Positions 19,460 to 28,011 of a DNA stretch of 64,000 nt are shown piece by piece (the stretch's first letter is position 1; the number at the start of each line of letters is the position of its first letter). The notes below the pieces were generated by a model. The model was not told the DNA's origin. It saw only the letters and a program-made list of their open reading frames with translations, and made no database searches. Made by a program: the position numbers and the translations under genes. This DNA is from Clostridium sartagoforme (lineage in GTDB: Bacteria > Bacillota > Clostridia > Clostridiales > Clostridiaceae), in assembly GCF_004794105.1 (NCBI RefSeq), contig NZ_SRYR01000002.1, positions 186,001 to 250,000 of the forward strand, given 5' to 3'.

Positions 19460-21241
19460 TTGAAGACCGGAAAGATAATTAAAGTTGCAGGTCCCTTAGT
19501 AGTTGCTGAGGGAATGGAAAATGCAAATATATTCGACATGGTTAAGGTTGGAGAAAAAGGTCTTATCGGAGAAATCATTGAAATGAGAGGCGATAAGGCA
19601 TCTATCCAAGTTTATGAGGAAACTACAGGAATTGGACCTGGAGACCCAGTAGTTACTACTGGTGAACCATTAAGTATAGAATTAGGACCAGGACTTATTG
19701 AGTCTATGTTCGATGGTATCCAAAGACCTCTAGATGCTTTTGCAAAGGCTGCAAACTCACAATTTTTAACTAAGGGTGTAGCTGTAAAGTCATTAGATAG
19801 AGAAAGAGTTTGGAACTTTGTTCCTACTGCTAAAGTAGGAGATGTAGTTGAGGCTGGAGATGTAATTGGAACAGTACAAGAAACTACAGTTGTTCTTCAT
19901 AAGATAATGGTACCTTATGGAGTTAAAGGAACAATAAAAGAAATTAAAGCAGGAGATTTCACTATAGTTGATACTGTATGTATAGTAGAAACTGAAAAAG
20001 GTGATAAGGAATTAACATTAATGCAAAAATGGCCAGCAAGAAAAGGTAGACCATATGCAAGAAAGTTAAAACCAGATGCTCCAATGACTACAGGTCAAAG
20101 AGTTGTAGATACATTCTTCCCAGTTGCTAAAGGTGGAGCAGCTGCAGTACCAGGACCATTCGGAGCTGGTAAAACAGTAGTTCAACACCAAATTGCTAAG
20201 TGGGGAGACACTGAAATAGTTGTTTATGTTGGTTGTGGAGAACGTGGTAACGAAATGACAGACGTTCTAAATGAGTTCCCAGAACTAAAAGACCCTAAGA
20301 CTGGCCAAAGCTTAATGAAGAGAACAGTACTTATTGCTAATACTTCAAACATGCCAGTTGCAGCTAGAGAAGCTTGTATATATACAGGTATAACTATAGC
20401 TGAATACTTTAGAGATATGGGATATTCAGTTTCAATAATGGCTGACTCAACTTCAAGATGGGCAGAAGCTTTAAGAGAAATGTCTGGTAGACTTGAAGAA
20501 ATGCCAGGGGATGAAGGATATCCAGCTTACCTTGGATCAAGACTTGCTGACTACTATGAAAGAGCTGGTAAAGTTGTTTGTCTAGGTAAAGATGGTAGAG
20601 AAGGAGCTGTTACAGCTATAGGAGCAGTTTCACCTCCAGGAGGAGACCTTTCTGAGCCAGTTACTCAAGCAACACTTAGAATAGTTAAGGTATTCTGGGG
20701 ACTTGATGCTCAACTTGCTTATAAGAGACACTTCCCATCAATTAACTGGTTAAATTCATATTCATTATATGCGGATACAATTGATGAGTGGATGAATAAT
20801 GAAGTATCTTCTGATTGGTCTTCATTAAGACAAGAAGCTATGACTTTACTTCAAGAAGAATCAGGATTACAAGAAATAGTGAGTCTTGTTGGTATCGATG
20901 CTTTATCAGAAAATGATAGATTAAAGTTAGAAGTATCTAAGTCAATTAGAGAAGATTATCTTCAACAAAATGCTTTCCATGAAGTTGATACATATGCATC
21001 ATTAGATAAACAATATAAGATGTTAAAGTTAATACTTCTATTTAAGAAGGAAGCAGAAAGAGCATTAAAGGCTGGAGTATATTTAAATGAAATTTTAGCT
21101 TTAAGTGAAATTAGAGATAAGATTGCTAGAAGTAAGTATATTCCTGAAGAAAATCTAAGCAGAATGAATGAAATTGAAGCAGAATTAAAATCAGCTATTG
21201 ATACATTAATCAACGAAAAAGGAGGGGTTCTAAATGCTTAA
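19460..21241 (+). CDS. ntpA: V-type ATPase catalytic subunit A
   Basis: A 593-residue catalytic subunit. The P-loop is [11 protein letters not shown]; the Walker B/arginine-finger region includes [20 protein letters not shown], and [21 protein letters not shown] is the classic A-subunit signature. It has the ~90-residue non-homologous insertion after the N-terminal barrel (residues ~115-200) that separates A from F-type beta subunits. TTG 19460 starts it. Its last 8 bases overlap ntpB. Confidence 0.97.
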   Translation: MKTGKIIKVAGPLVVAEGMENANIFDMVKVGEKGLIGEIIEMRGDKASIQVYEETTGIGPGDPVVTTGEPLSIELGPGLIESMFDGIQRPLDAFAKAANSQFLTKGVAVKSLDRERVWNFVPTAKVGDVVEAGDVIGTVQETTVVLHKIMVPYGVKGTIKEIKAGDFTIVDTVCIVETEKGDKELTLMQKWPARKGRPYARKLKPDAPMTTGQRVVDTFFPVAKGGAAAVPGPFGAGKTVVQHQIAKWGDTEIVVYVGCGERGNEMTDVLNEFPELKDPKTGQSLMKRTVLIANTSNMPVAAREACIYTGITIAEYFRDMGYSVSIMADSTSRWAEALREMSGRLEEMPGDEGYPAYLGSRLADYYERAGKVVCLGKDGREGAVTAIGAVSPPGGDLSEPVTQATLRIVKVFWGLDAQLAYKRHFPSINWLNSYSLYADTIDEWMNNEVSSDWSSLRQEAMTLLQEESGLQEIVSLVGIDALSENDRLKLEVSKSIREDYLQQNAFHEVDTYASLDKQYKMLKLILLFKKEAERALKAGVYLNEILALSEIRDKIARSKYIPEENLSRMNEIEAELKSAIDTLINEKGGVLNA

Positions 21242-22616
21242 AGAATATAAGACAGTTACAGAAGTTGTAGGGCCTTTAATGGTAGTTGAAGGTGTAGAAG
21301 GTGTTAAATATGATGAGTTAGTTGAAGTTGAACTTCAAACTGGTGAAATCAGAAGAGGTCAAGTTCTTGAAATAAACGGAACTAGAGCTATGGTTCAACT
21401 TTTTGAAGGATCATCAGGAATTAACTTAAAAGAAACTAAGGCAAGATTCTTAGGAAGACCTCTTGAACTAGGGGTTTCTGAAGATATGCTAGGTAGAATC
21501 TTTGATGGTATGGGACACCCAATAGATAATGGTCCAAATATTATACCTGAAAAGAGATTAGATATAAATGGAGAAGCTATAAATCCAGTATCTAGAGATT
21601 ATCCATCAGAATTTATTCAAACAGGAATATCTGCAATAGATGGACTTAATACTTTAGTTAGAGGACAAAAGCTACCTGTTTTCTCAGCATCAGGACTTCC
21701 TCATGCACAATTAGCAGCACAAATTGCAAGACAAGCGAAAGTTTTAAATTCAGATTCTAACTTCGCAGTTGTATTTGCTGCTATAGGTATTACATTTGAA
21801 GAATCTCAATTCTTCGTAGATGAATTTAATAAGACTGGTGCTATAGATAATTCAGTATTATTTATGAACCTTGCATCAGACCCAGCTATCGAAAGAATAG
21901 CTACACCTAGAATGGCTCTTACTACAGCTGAATTCTTAGCTTATGAAAAGGGAATGCACGTACTAGTTATTATGACTGATATAACTAACTATGCAGAAGC
22001 CTTAAGAGAAGTTTCAGCAGCTAGAAAAGAAGTTCCAGGTAGAAGAGGATATCCAGGTTACCTATATACTAACCTTTCAACTCTATATGAAAGAGCAGGA
22101 AGACTTAGAGGTAAAGAAGGATCAATTACTCAAATTCCTATATTAACTATGCCTGAAGAAGATAAGACACATCCAATTCCAGACTTAACTGGATATATTA
22201 CAGAAGGTCAAATTATCCTTTCAAGAGAGTTATATAAGAAAGGTATTATGCCTCCAATAGATGTTCTTCCTTCATTATCAAGACTTAAAGATAAGGGTAT
22301 AGGAAAGAATAAGACTAGAGAAGACCATGCTGATACTATGAACCAATTATTCTCAGCATATGCACAAGGAAAGCAAGCTAAAGAATTATCTGCTATATTA
22401 GGAGAATCAGCATTATCAGATATAGATAAGCAATATGCTAAATTTGCTGAAGCCTTTGAAGAACAATATGTTTCTCAAGGATTTACAGCAAATAGAAGTA
22501 TAGAAGAAACATTAGAATTAGGATGGAAACTTTTAAAGATACTTCCAAAGACTGAGCTTAAGAGAATCAGAGACGAATATCTTGAAAAGTATATGCCAAA
22601 GGGAGATGAAGAATAG
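21234..22616 (+). CDS. ntpB: V-type ATPase regulatory subunit B
   Basis: A 460-residue nucleotide-site partner of A. As in all B subunits the P-loop is replaced ([18 protein letters not shown]), so it does not hydrolyse ATP, while [23 protein letters not shown] is the B signature and supplies the arginine finger. The SD GGAGGGG lies inside the end of ntpA and ATG 21234 overlaps its stop region by 8 nt. Length is typical. Confidence 0.97.
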   Translation: MLKEYKTVTEVVGPLMVVEGVEGVKYDELVEVELQTGEIRRGQVLEINGTRAMVQLFEGSSGINLKETKARFLGRPLELGVSEDMLGRIFDGMGHPIDNGPNIIPEKRLDINGEAINPVSRDYPSEFIQTGISAIDGLNTLVRGQKLPVFSASGLPHAQLAAQIARQAKVLNSDSNFAVVFAAIGITFEESQFFVDEFNKTGAIDNSVLFMNLASDPAIERIATPRMALTTAEFLAYEKGMHVLVIMTDITNYAEALREVSAARKEVPGRRGYPGYLYTNLSTLYERAGRLRGKEGSITQIPILTMPEEDKTHPIPDLTGYITEGQIILSRELYKKGIMPPIDVLPSLSRLKDKGIGKNKTREDHADTMNQLFSAYAQGKQAKELSAILGESALSDIDKQYAKFAEAFEEQYVSQGFTANRSIEETLELGWKLLKILPKTELKRIRDEYLEKYMPKGDEE

Positions 22617-22618
22617 CC

Positions 22619-23260
22619 ATGGCAAGATTAAATGTCAATCCTACTAGAATGGAGATGTCTAAGCTAAAAAAGAGATTAGCTACAGCTACAAGGGGACATA
22701 AACTTTTAAAGGATAAGCAAGATGAGCTTATGAGGCAATTCGTTAATCTTGTCAAATATAATAATGAATTAAGAAAATCTGTAGAAGCAGAGCTTCAAGG
22801 AGCACTTAAGGACTTTGTTATGGCTAGAGCTGTTATGAGCTCAGAATTTCTAGAAGAGGCAGTAGCTTATCCGAAAGAAAGTATTTCTGTTGAAGTAGGA
22901 ACTAAGAATATAATGAGTGTTAATGTTCCGAAAATGGACTTTCATAGACAGCTAGAAGGTGATGAAGGGAGCATATTCCCATATGGATTTGCAAGCACAT
23001 CATCAGAACTAGATGATTCTATTTCTAAGCTATATACAATACTGCCAAAGTTATTAGAACTTGCAGAGGTTGAAAAGTCAACTCAGCTTATGGCAGATGA
23101 AATAGAAAAGACTAGAAGAAGAGTTAATGCTCTTGAATATATGACTATTCCTTCTCTTCAAGAAACTATCAAGTATATTAGAATGAAGCTTGATGAAAAT
23201 GAAAGAGGAGCTTTAACTAGACTTATGAAGGTTAAAGATATGATACAAGCAAAGAATTAA
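22619..23260 (+). CDS. ntpD: V-type ATPase central shaft subunit D
   Basis: A 213-residue protein with long N- and C-terminal helices that form the antiparallel coiled-coil rotor shaft. [18 protein letters not shown] at the start and [18 protein letters not shown] near the C-terminus are diagnostic. ATG 22619 lies 2 nt after the ntpB stop. It is the last gene of the operon; no ntpH or ntpJ (Na+/K+ porter) follows, unlike in E. hirae. Confidence 0.94.
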   Translation: MARLNVNPTRMEMSKLKKRLATATRGHKLLKDKQDELMRQFVNLVKYNNELRKSVEAELQGALKDFVMARAVMSSEFLEEAVAYPKESISVEVGTKNIMSVNVPKMDFHRQLEGDEGSIFPYGFASTSSELDDSISKLYTILPKLLELAEVEKSTQLMADEIEKTRRRVNALEYMTIPSLQETIKYIRMKLDENERGALTRLMKVKDMIQAKN

Positions 23261-23265
23261 TTTTA

Positions 23266-23291
23266 AGGGGCTGTTTAAACAGCCTCTTTTT
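23266..23291 (+). terminator. Terminator of the V-ATPase operon
   Basis: AGGGGCTGTTTAAACAGCCTCT, self-complementary with one G-U pair, then TTTTT, 5 nt after the ntpD stop codon. Confidence 0.85.
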
Positions 23292-23412
23292 AATTGCTCA
23301 TTAACAAATAACAGTTAATAATTTAGGGGGTGACTTATTCTAAATCAGCTAAATTAAATATGGTTAATACAGATAATAGAGTGAAGTGATAAAAATCGTA
23401 ATTGTTTTGTCA

Positions 23413-23441
23413 TTGATAATAAGGGCCTTTAATAGTATAAT
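23413..23441 (+). promoter_or_regulatory. Promoter of the TagO/WecA-type glycosyltransferase gene
   Basis: TTGATA at 23413-23418, a 17-nt spacer and a perfect TATAAT at 23436-23441, 60 nt before the start codon. Confidence 0.7.
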
Positions 23442-23501
23442 AAGATAATAATTAATTAACATAATATAATATAAAATAGCATTTATAATTAAGGAGACAT
23501 T

Positions 23502-24455
23502 ATGAGATATATATTATCTTTTATATTGGCATTTTCAATTGTATATTTTTCAGTGCCTATATTAGTGAAATTATCACATAAATATAGTTTTACAGATAAG
23601 CCAACTAAAAGAAAACAACATAGAGGCGAAATTCCACTTTGTGGTGGGATAGCTATGTTTATAGGATTTTTTGTTGTTTATTTCTTTGTAAATACATATA
23701 GTTTAGATATAGAAAAAGTATGGATATTTTTTGGATCCCTTTTAATATTATTAATTGGACTAGTTGATGACTTTTATAAAACTAGAGGAAAAGAATTTCC
23801 TATTTATCCAAGGTTAATTATTCAATTACTAGCTGCAATTCTTGTATTTAATTCAGGAGTTGCCTTTAGAGGATTTAGCAATCCTTTTTCAGGGGAATAT
23901 ATTCAATTAAGTTATGTAGTACAATTTATTTTAACTGTAACATGGATATTTGGAGTTACTACTGTTATAAACTGGTCAGATGGTATGGATGGATTAGCTG
24001 GTGGATTAACTTTAATTTCATCTATTACTTTTGCTGGAGCAGCTATAATACTTAATCAAAGTGAATCTATAATTATGTCCTTAGGGGTTTCTGGTGTGAC
24101 TTTAGGATTCCTTATGTATAATAAATATCCTGCAAAAATATTTATGGGTGATTCAGGTGCTAACTTCTTAGGATTTATACTTAGTATAATAGCTCTAGAT
24201 GGAGCTTTTAAACAAGCTACATTAATGAGTTTATTTATTCCTATACTAGCCTTAGCTATACCTATATTTGATAATATCTTTGTAATTATAAAAAGATTTT
24301 TAGATGGAAAACCTGTTTATCAAGCAGATAGAAGCCAAATTCATTATAGGTTAGAAGCTAAAGGATTTACACCTAAGCAAGTAGTAACATATATAAATAT
24401 GGTAAGCTTAGCCTTTAGTATAGTTTCAATAGTATTACTATTAATAAAACATTAA
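23502..24455 (+). CDS. TagO/WecA-type undecaprenyl-phosphate GlcNAc-1-P transferase
   Basis: A 317-residue membrane enzyme of the MraY/WecA family with about 10-11 helices. Catalytic motifs are in order: KRKQHRGEIPLCGG after helix 1, GLVDDFYKTRGK (Asp-Asp, Mg2+), VINWSDGMDGLAGG (Asn and Asp residues) and FMGDSGANFLG. It transfers a sugar-1-phosphate, usually GlcNAc-1-P, from UDP-sugar to undecaprenyl phosphate, the first step in teichoic acid or other wall polymers. It differs from MraY by its short length and lack of the MraY histidine cluster. ATG 23502 follows TAAGGAGAC. It has its own promoter. Confidence 0.85.
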   Translation: MRYILSFILAFSIVYFSVPILVKLSHKYSFTDKPTKRKQHRGEIPLCGGIAMFIGFFVVYFFVNTYSLDIEKVWIFFGSLLILLIGLVDDFYKTRGKEFPIYPRLIIQLLAAILVFNSGVAFRGFSNPFSGEYIQLSYVVQFILTVTWIFGVTTVINWSDGMDGLAGGLTLISSITFAGAAIILNQSESIIMSLGVSGVTLGFLMYNKYPAKIFMGDSGANFLGFILSIIALDGAFKQATLMSLFIPILALAIPIFDNIFVIIKRFLDGKPVYQADRSQIHYRLEAKGFTPKQVVTYINMVSLAFSIVSIVLLLIKH

Positions 24456-24552
24456 TTAGATTTTTACTATAACTAAGTTTTAAAAATGAGATTGGATAAA
24501 TAATAAAAAACAGATTAAGATTTATAAATAAGAATTAAACTTAATTTCCTTG

Positions 24553-24581
24553 TTTACAAAAAAGAGGAAATAACTTATAAT
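24553..24581 (+). promoter_or_regulatory. Promoter of the metF riboswitch transcript
   Basis: TTTACA at 24553-24558, a 17-nt spacer and TATAAT at 24576-24581. The start site would fall near 24588, just before the SAM-I aptamer. Confidence 0.75.
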
Positions 24582-24604
24582 AATAAAAAAACAATATTTA
24601 AAGA

Positions 24605-24709
24605 ACTTATCGAGAGTGGTGGAGGGACTGGCCCTATGATACCCGGCAACCTACAAGGTTAAATGTATATTTAGCTTATTTGTGTGGTGCTAATTCCTGT
24701 TAGATAAGG
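24605..24709 (+). ncRNA. SAM-I (S-box) riboswitch aptamer
   Basis: Core S-box features appear in order. Paired P1 ends are ACTTATC and the late GATAAG. Then come GAGAGTGGTGGAGGGACTGG, the kink-turn/pseudoknot segment CCCTATGATACCCGGCAACC, and GGTGCTAATTCCTG before the closing strand. S-box aptamers bind S-adenosylmethionine and usually end transcription of methionine or SAM genes when SAM is plentiful. A terminator follows at once and metF lies downstream. Confidence 0.95.
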
Positions 24710-24729
24710 GTAATTTATAGGCTTATACT

Positions 24730-24762
24730 ATACCTAAAGGTTATCCTTTAGGTATTTTTTTT
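24730..24762 (+). terminator. Riboswitch expression-platform terminator
   Basis: ATACCTAAAGG-TTAT-CCTTTAGGTAT followed by eight T: a strong stem immediately after the SAM-I aptamer. It should form when SAM is bound and stop transcription before metF. Confidence 0.9.
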
Positions 24763-24933
24763 ATTCTTTAAATTATTTTTACCTTAAAAGACTTATGGAT
24801 AGCTTAAGGAGCCTATAAAAGGTAAGAGTTAATTAATTTAAAGATCAAAATAGTAATAAGGTATTTCAGCTATTTTTCCTGGGGAATATTGGAAAAGGTA
24901 GATGGGCTAAGAATAAAAAATTAGGGGGCTATT
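24763..24933 (+). other. 171-nt leader between the riboswitch terminator and metF
   Basis: No gene was found. The stretch includes A/T sequence, two G-rich patches (TTCCTGGGG and AGATGGGCTAAG) and the metF SD TTAGGGGGC. It is unusually long for a leader after an S-box terminator, but no known second regulator was recognised in it. Confidence 0.4.
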
Positions 24934-25830
24934 ATGAATATTAATAATTTATTTAATGAAAAAAAGGTAGTATTTTCTTTTGAAATATTTCCGCCAAAAC
25001 AAGAATCCAATATAGAAACTATCTATAATACTTTAGAGGAGTTAAAGGATCTTAAGCCAGATTTTATAAGCGTTACCTATGGGGCAGGTGGAAGCTTAAC
25101 TAAGAATATGACTTGTGAGATTTCTTCAATAGTAAAAAATAAGTATGGTATAGAGCCACTAGCTCATTTAACATGCATTAATTCAACTAAAGATAATGTT
25201 GATAAGATACTTGATGATTTAAAAAATCAAGGTATAGAAAATGTCTTAGCATTAAGAGGAGATATTCCAGCAGATTATAAAGGAGAAGGTAGTTTTAGGT
25301 ATGCAACTGATTTAATAACTCACATTAAAGGAAGAGATGATTTCAACATAGTTGCAGCCTGTTATCCCGAAATTCATCCAGATAGTAAATCTATTGAAGA
25401 TGATTTATTAAATTTAAAAAGAAAGCAAGAAGCAGGAGCTACTCACTTAGTTTCTCAATTATTCTTCGATAACAATTATTTTTATAATTTCTTAGATAAG
25501 AAAGAGAAGTATAATATAAATATACCTGTTGAAGCTGGTATTATGCCTGTTATAAATGCAAGGCAAATAAAGAGAATAGTATCACTTTGTGGTGCAAAAG
25601 TACCACAAAAGTTTTTAAAGATAATGAATAAATATGAATTTAACCCAGAAGCTTTAAGAGATGCAGGGATAGCTTACGCAAATGAGCAAATAATAGACTT
25701 AATATCAAGTGGAGTAGATGGAATTCATCTATACACTATGAATAATCCTTATGTAGCAAGAAGGATTAGTGAAGGGGTATCATCTATAATAAATACAATA
25801 AACACTTGTGAAAATGTAGCAAATAAATAG
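24934..25830 (+). CDS. metF: 5,10-methylenetetrahydrofolate reductase
   Basis: A 298-residue flavoprotein TIM barrel. KVVFSFEIFPPKQES contains the conserved catalytic glutamate region, FISVTYGAGGS is the next strand, ALRGDIPA and GATHLVSQLFFDNNYF bind folate/FAD, and VDGIHLYTMNNP closes the barrel. It reduces methylene-THF to methyl-THF, feeding methionine synthesis; in acetogen-like metabolism it also serves the methyl branch. ATG 24934 follows TTAGGGGGC. Control by the upstream SAM-I riboswitch points to methionine supply as its main job. Confidence 0.93.
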   Translation: MNINNLFNEKKVVFSFEIFPPKQESNIETIYNTLEELKDLKPDFISVTYGAGGSLTKNMTCEISSIVKNKYGIEPLAHLTCINSTKDNVDKILDDLKNQGIENVLALRGDIPADYKGEGSFRYATDLITHIKGRDDFNIVAACYPEIHPDSKSIEDDLLNLKRKQEAGATHLVSQLFFDNNYFYNFLDKKEKYNINIPVEAGIMPVINARQIKRIVSLCGAKVPQKFLKIMNKYEFNPEALRDAGIAYANEQIIDLISSGVDGIHLYTMNNPYVARRISEGVSSIINTINTCENVANK

Positions 25831-25981
25831 TGCTGTTGTACAATTGAAAATTAAGAATGAATAATGAAAATTTATGAAAAACTCCTAAGGGAGTTTTGAA
25901 AAACAATTAATTTTAGTAATTATGTAGGAATTACATCAATAATTATTCATTTTTAATTTGAGCTGATAATGCAGCAGCTCC
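25831..25981 (+). repeat. Dispersed repeat R1, copy 2 (full length)
   Basis: Begins TGCTGTTGTACAATTGAAAA right at the metF stop and contains hairpin AACTCC/GGAGTT, the core TAATT-7nt-AATTA (25917-25933), a CATTTTTAATTT segment and terminal hairpin GAGCTG...CAGCTC. The two ends are roughly inverted (GCTGTT.../...GCAGC). Confidence 0.8.
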
Positions 25982-26100
25982 ATTTATAATTATTTGCTTC
26001 TAGTAAGGCTATTGGTGAATAGATATGATAATTTAGAACATCATTGAAATCATGTAAACTGTTAATTAAAATATAATAGTAAATATAGGGAGGTAGTATT

Positions 26101-26559
26101 ATGGAAAAAGTAGAAAGTTTTGAATTAGATCATAGAATAGTTAAGGCACCATATATAAGAAAGTGTTGTCTTTTAGAAGGTGAAAAAGGAGATAAGGTAA
26201 CTAAATTTGATATTAGATTTTTACAGCCTAATGTGGAAGCATTTGAAACAGCTGCAATCCATGGTTTAGAACATTTACTAGCTCACGAGTTAAGAGGCAA
26301 GGTAGATGGTATTATAGACTTATCACCTATGGGATGTAGAACAGGATTCTACTTAAGTATATGGGGGGATAGAGAGCCTAAAGAAATTAAAGAAGCATTG
26401 GAATCAGCTTTAGAAGCAGTACTTAAAGCAAAAGAAATACCAGCTGCTAATGAAGTTCAATGTGGAAATTATAAAGATTTATCTTTAGATGGTGCAAAAA
26501 GATATGCTGAAAAGACATTAAAAACAGGATTCTCATTAAACATCTATGGAGAAGTATAG
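26101..26559 (+). CDS. luxS: S-ribosylhomocysteine lyase
   Basis: A 152-residue metalloenzyme. The metal ligands are H54 and H58 in IHGLEHLLAHELR and C121 in EVQCGNYKDLS; E57 and C79 (SPMGCRTGFY) are the catalytic acid/base and cysteine. It cleaves S-ribosylhomocysteine to homocysteine and DPD, the precursor of AI-2, and so detoxifies and recycles SAM products. ATG 26101 follows AGGGAGGTAGTATT. It is monocistronic between a repeat and a terminator. Whether AI-2 acts as a signal here is not shown, although two AI-2E-family exporters are encoded nearby (36510 and 50879). Confidence 0.97.
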   Translation: MEKVESFELDHRIVKAPYIRKCCLLEGEKGDKVTKFDIRFLQPNVEAFETAAIHGLEHLLAHELRGKVDGIIDLSPMGCRTGFYLSIWGDREPKEIKEALESALEAVLKAKEIPAANEVQCGNYKDLSLDGAKRYAEKTLKTGFSLNIYGEV

Positions 26560-26642
26560 GAATTACTTAGTTAATTTCTAATTAGCAAATATAAACCATT
26601 AATTTTTATGTATAATTATTTGTTTTTTTCTTAGTTAACAAA

Positions 26643-26683
26643 AGAGAGTGATAATCTATTTTATCACTCTCTCATTTTCTTTT
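26643..26683. terminator. Terminator of luxS, overlapping the convergent pseudogene end
   Basis: AGAGAGTGATAA (26643-26654) and TTATCACTCTCT (26661-26672) form a perfect 12-bp stem followed by CATTTTCTTTT. The stop codon of the opposing YcxB-like pseudogene overlaps its right arm. Confidence 0.85.
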
Positions 26684-27199
26684 ACACCTTGTTTTTAGTT
26701 GAGCTATGACCTGTTCCTTTTCCTCTGTACTTGTGAAGATATTAGTAGGTATTATCGCTGTAACATCACGTATGATATTTATAATATATATACAATTATC
26801 TTCTTCATGGATTCTAGAAATTATTTTAAAACTAAACTTTTTTACTCATTTAACACTTTTAATAGTAATGTTATCTTCATTTATTGTTAAAGTTTTTTCA
26901 CTCAATAAGGAAGAATCCATTTTTGCCCTTATCTTTATTACTCCTTGTGCTATAGCTTTTTTATTTACTTTTTTGCAAAAAACACGATATATAATCCATA
27001 AGATTATAATTATAGCTACTGCAATTATCCTTGCACTAAGAGAATAATCATAATCTGTAAGTGCATAGACTATTCCAAATAAAAATAATGATTGAAACCC
27101 ATAAAATATAATGAGAATTAATGGTTTTTGTGAAAACCAATAAAAATTTACATAATCATCTAATGTGTTCTTATATTTAATTTCTAATACTGTAACCAC
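26672..27199 (-). pseudogene. YcxB-like membrane protein gene interrupted by an in-frame TGA
   Basis: The minus strand encodes 117 residues from a GTG at 27199 (membrane helices LILIIFYGFQSLFLFGIVYAL and ARIIAVAIIIILWIIYRVF, then MDSSLLSEKTLTINEDNITI) and stops at TGA 26846-26848. Past this codon the same frame stays open for another 57 codons to TGA 26672. It reads KIISRIHEEDNCIYIIN and then RDVTAIIPTNIFTSTEEKEQ, the typical ending of YcxB-domain proteins. The joined length of about 175 residues matches the family. A single nonsense change is therefore the simplest explanation. No good SD is visible, which also argues against a functional gene. The function of YcxB proteins is unknown. Confidence 0.7.
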
Positions 27200-27533
27200 C
27201 TTTTCTTTAGCTATGCTGTAATTTTTAGTTAATATAGATTATTATACAATATTAAAATTATTTCTTAAATTGAGTTTATGTTAAATCAGTGTGGATGTTT
27301 TATTCAGAATAATAATTTTTAAATATTAATCTATTCTTTTTCATTTTCTCTAAGTTAAAATCATATTATATATATCGGGTTTTTTATTCGAATTTTTGTA
27401 ATTTAGTACAAATTACTTCATTAATTGTTAATTATTAAATGTTAATTGTTAATTGAAATACATTGTGCTAACATATAATTATGAGAATATTCAGAAAATT
27501 ATTAAAACTAATATAATACAGGGGGAGATAAAA
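27200..27533. other. 334-nt intergenic region upstream of the hydrogenase operon
   Basis: It holds no gene. 27391-27476 is a fragment of repeat R1 with the TAATT-7nt-AATTA core and a tail ending ACATTGTGCTA. Directly after it lies TATAAT (about 27474-27479), a possible -10 element for the hydrogenase genes with a weak TTGAAA 15 nt upstream. The remainder is featureless A/T sequence. Confidence 0.4.
27391..27476 (+). repeat. Dispersed repeat R1, fragment
   Basis: Core TAATT-TAGTACA-AATTA at 27399-27415, followed by a TTAATTGTTAATT-rich stretch and CATTGTGCTA, which matches the start of the terminal hairpin in copy 1. The ACTC-type hairpin is missing. Confidence 0.6.
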
Positions 27534-28010
27534 TTGGAGGATAAGTGTGGAAAGTTCAAGGAATTAGAATTATTTATCCAAGATGGGAATGATGAAGAAA
27601 GTTCCTTAATAGCAGTTTTACATCATGCACAAGGTTTATATGGATATTTAGGAAGGGAGGTACAAGAATATATTGCAGATAAGCTAAATATACCTCCTTC
27701 GAAAGTGTATGGAGTAATAACTTTTTACTCCTATTTCTCAACGGAGCCTAAAGGAAAGTATGTAATTAGCATTTGTACTGGGACAGCCTGTTTTGTAAGA
27801 GGAGCTAATGATATTTTAGAGGATTTTAGAAAGGTATTAGGTATTAAAGAAGGTGAAACTACCTCTGATGGATTATTTACCTTAGATACTTTAAGATGTG
27901 TTGGTTCCTGTGCAATAGCACCTGTAGTTCTAATTAATGATAAGGTTTACGGATATTTTACTAAGCCTCAAGTTAATGAATTAATTAATAATTTAAGGGA
28001 GCAAGGTTAG
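27534..28010 (+). CDS. hydC: Hydrogenase NuoE-like [2Fe-2S] subunit (HydC/HndA type)
   Basis: A 158-residue protein. TTG 27534 follows GGGGGAGAT; a longer frame from 27453 runs through repeat and promoter DNA and lacks an SD. Thioredoxin-like [2Fe-2S] motifs are ISICTGTACFVRGA and TLRCVGSCAIAP (four cysteines). AVLHHAQGLYGYL and FYSYFSTEPKG are NuoE hallmarks. It is the gamma subunit of the NAD(P)-linked [FeFe] hydrogenase encoded with the next two genes (1-nt gap to hydB). It relays electrons near the flavin. Confidence 0.88.
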   Translation: MEDKCGKFKELELFIQDGNDEESSLIAVLHHAQGLYGYLGREVQEYIADKLNIPPSKVYGVITFYSYFSTEPKGKYVISICTGTACFVRGANDILEDFRKVLGIKEGETTSDGLFTLDTLRCVGSCAIAPVVLINDKVYGYFTKPQVNELINNLREQG

Positions 28011-28011
28011 T

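Noticed and set aside
23261..23501. Small gene or riboswitch after the V-ATPase operon
   Set aside because: Only a terminator, short open frames without SD and a promoter for the next gene were found.
26846..26848. TGA in the YcxB-like gene as a selenocysteine codon
   Set aside because: No cysteine or selenocysteine is expected at this position in the family, and no clear stem-loop of the bacterial SECIS type was seen just downstream.
26706..27047. 113-codon plus-strand frame opposite the YcxB-like pseudogene
   Set aside because: The minus strand gives a recognisable YcxB-like protein across the same bases; the plus-strand frame is its shadow and lacks an SD.
27453..27533. 27-residue N-terminal extension of the NuoE-like subunit
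   Set aside because: It would be translated from repeat and promoter DNA with no SD, whereas TTG 27534 has GGGGGAGA at normal spacing and fits the family length.
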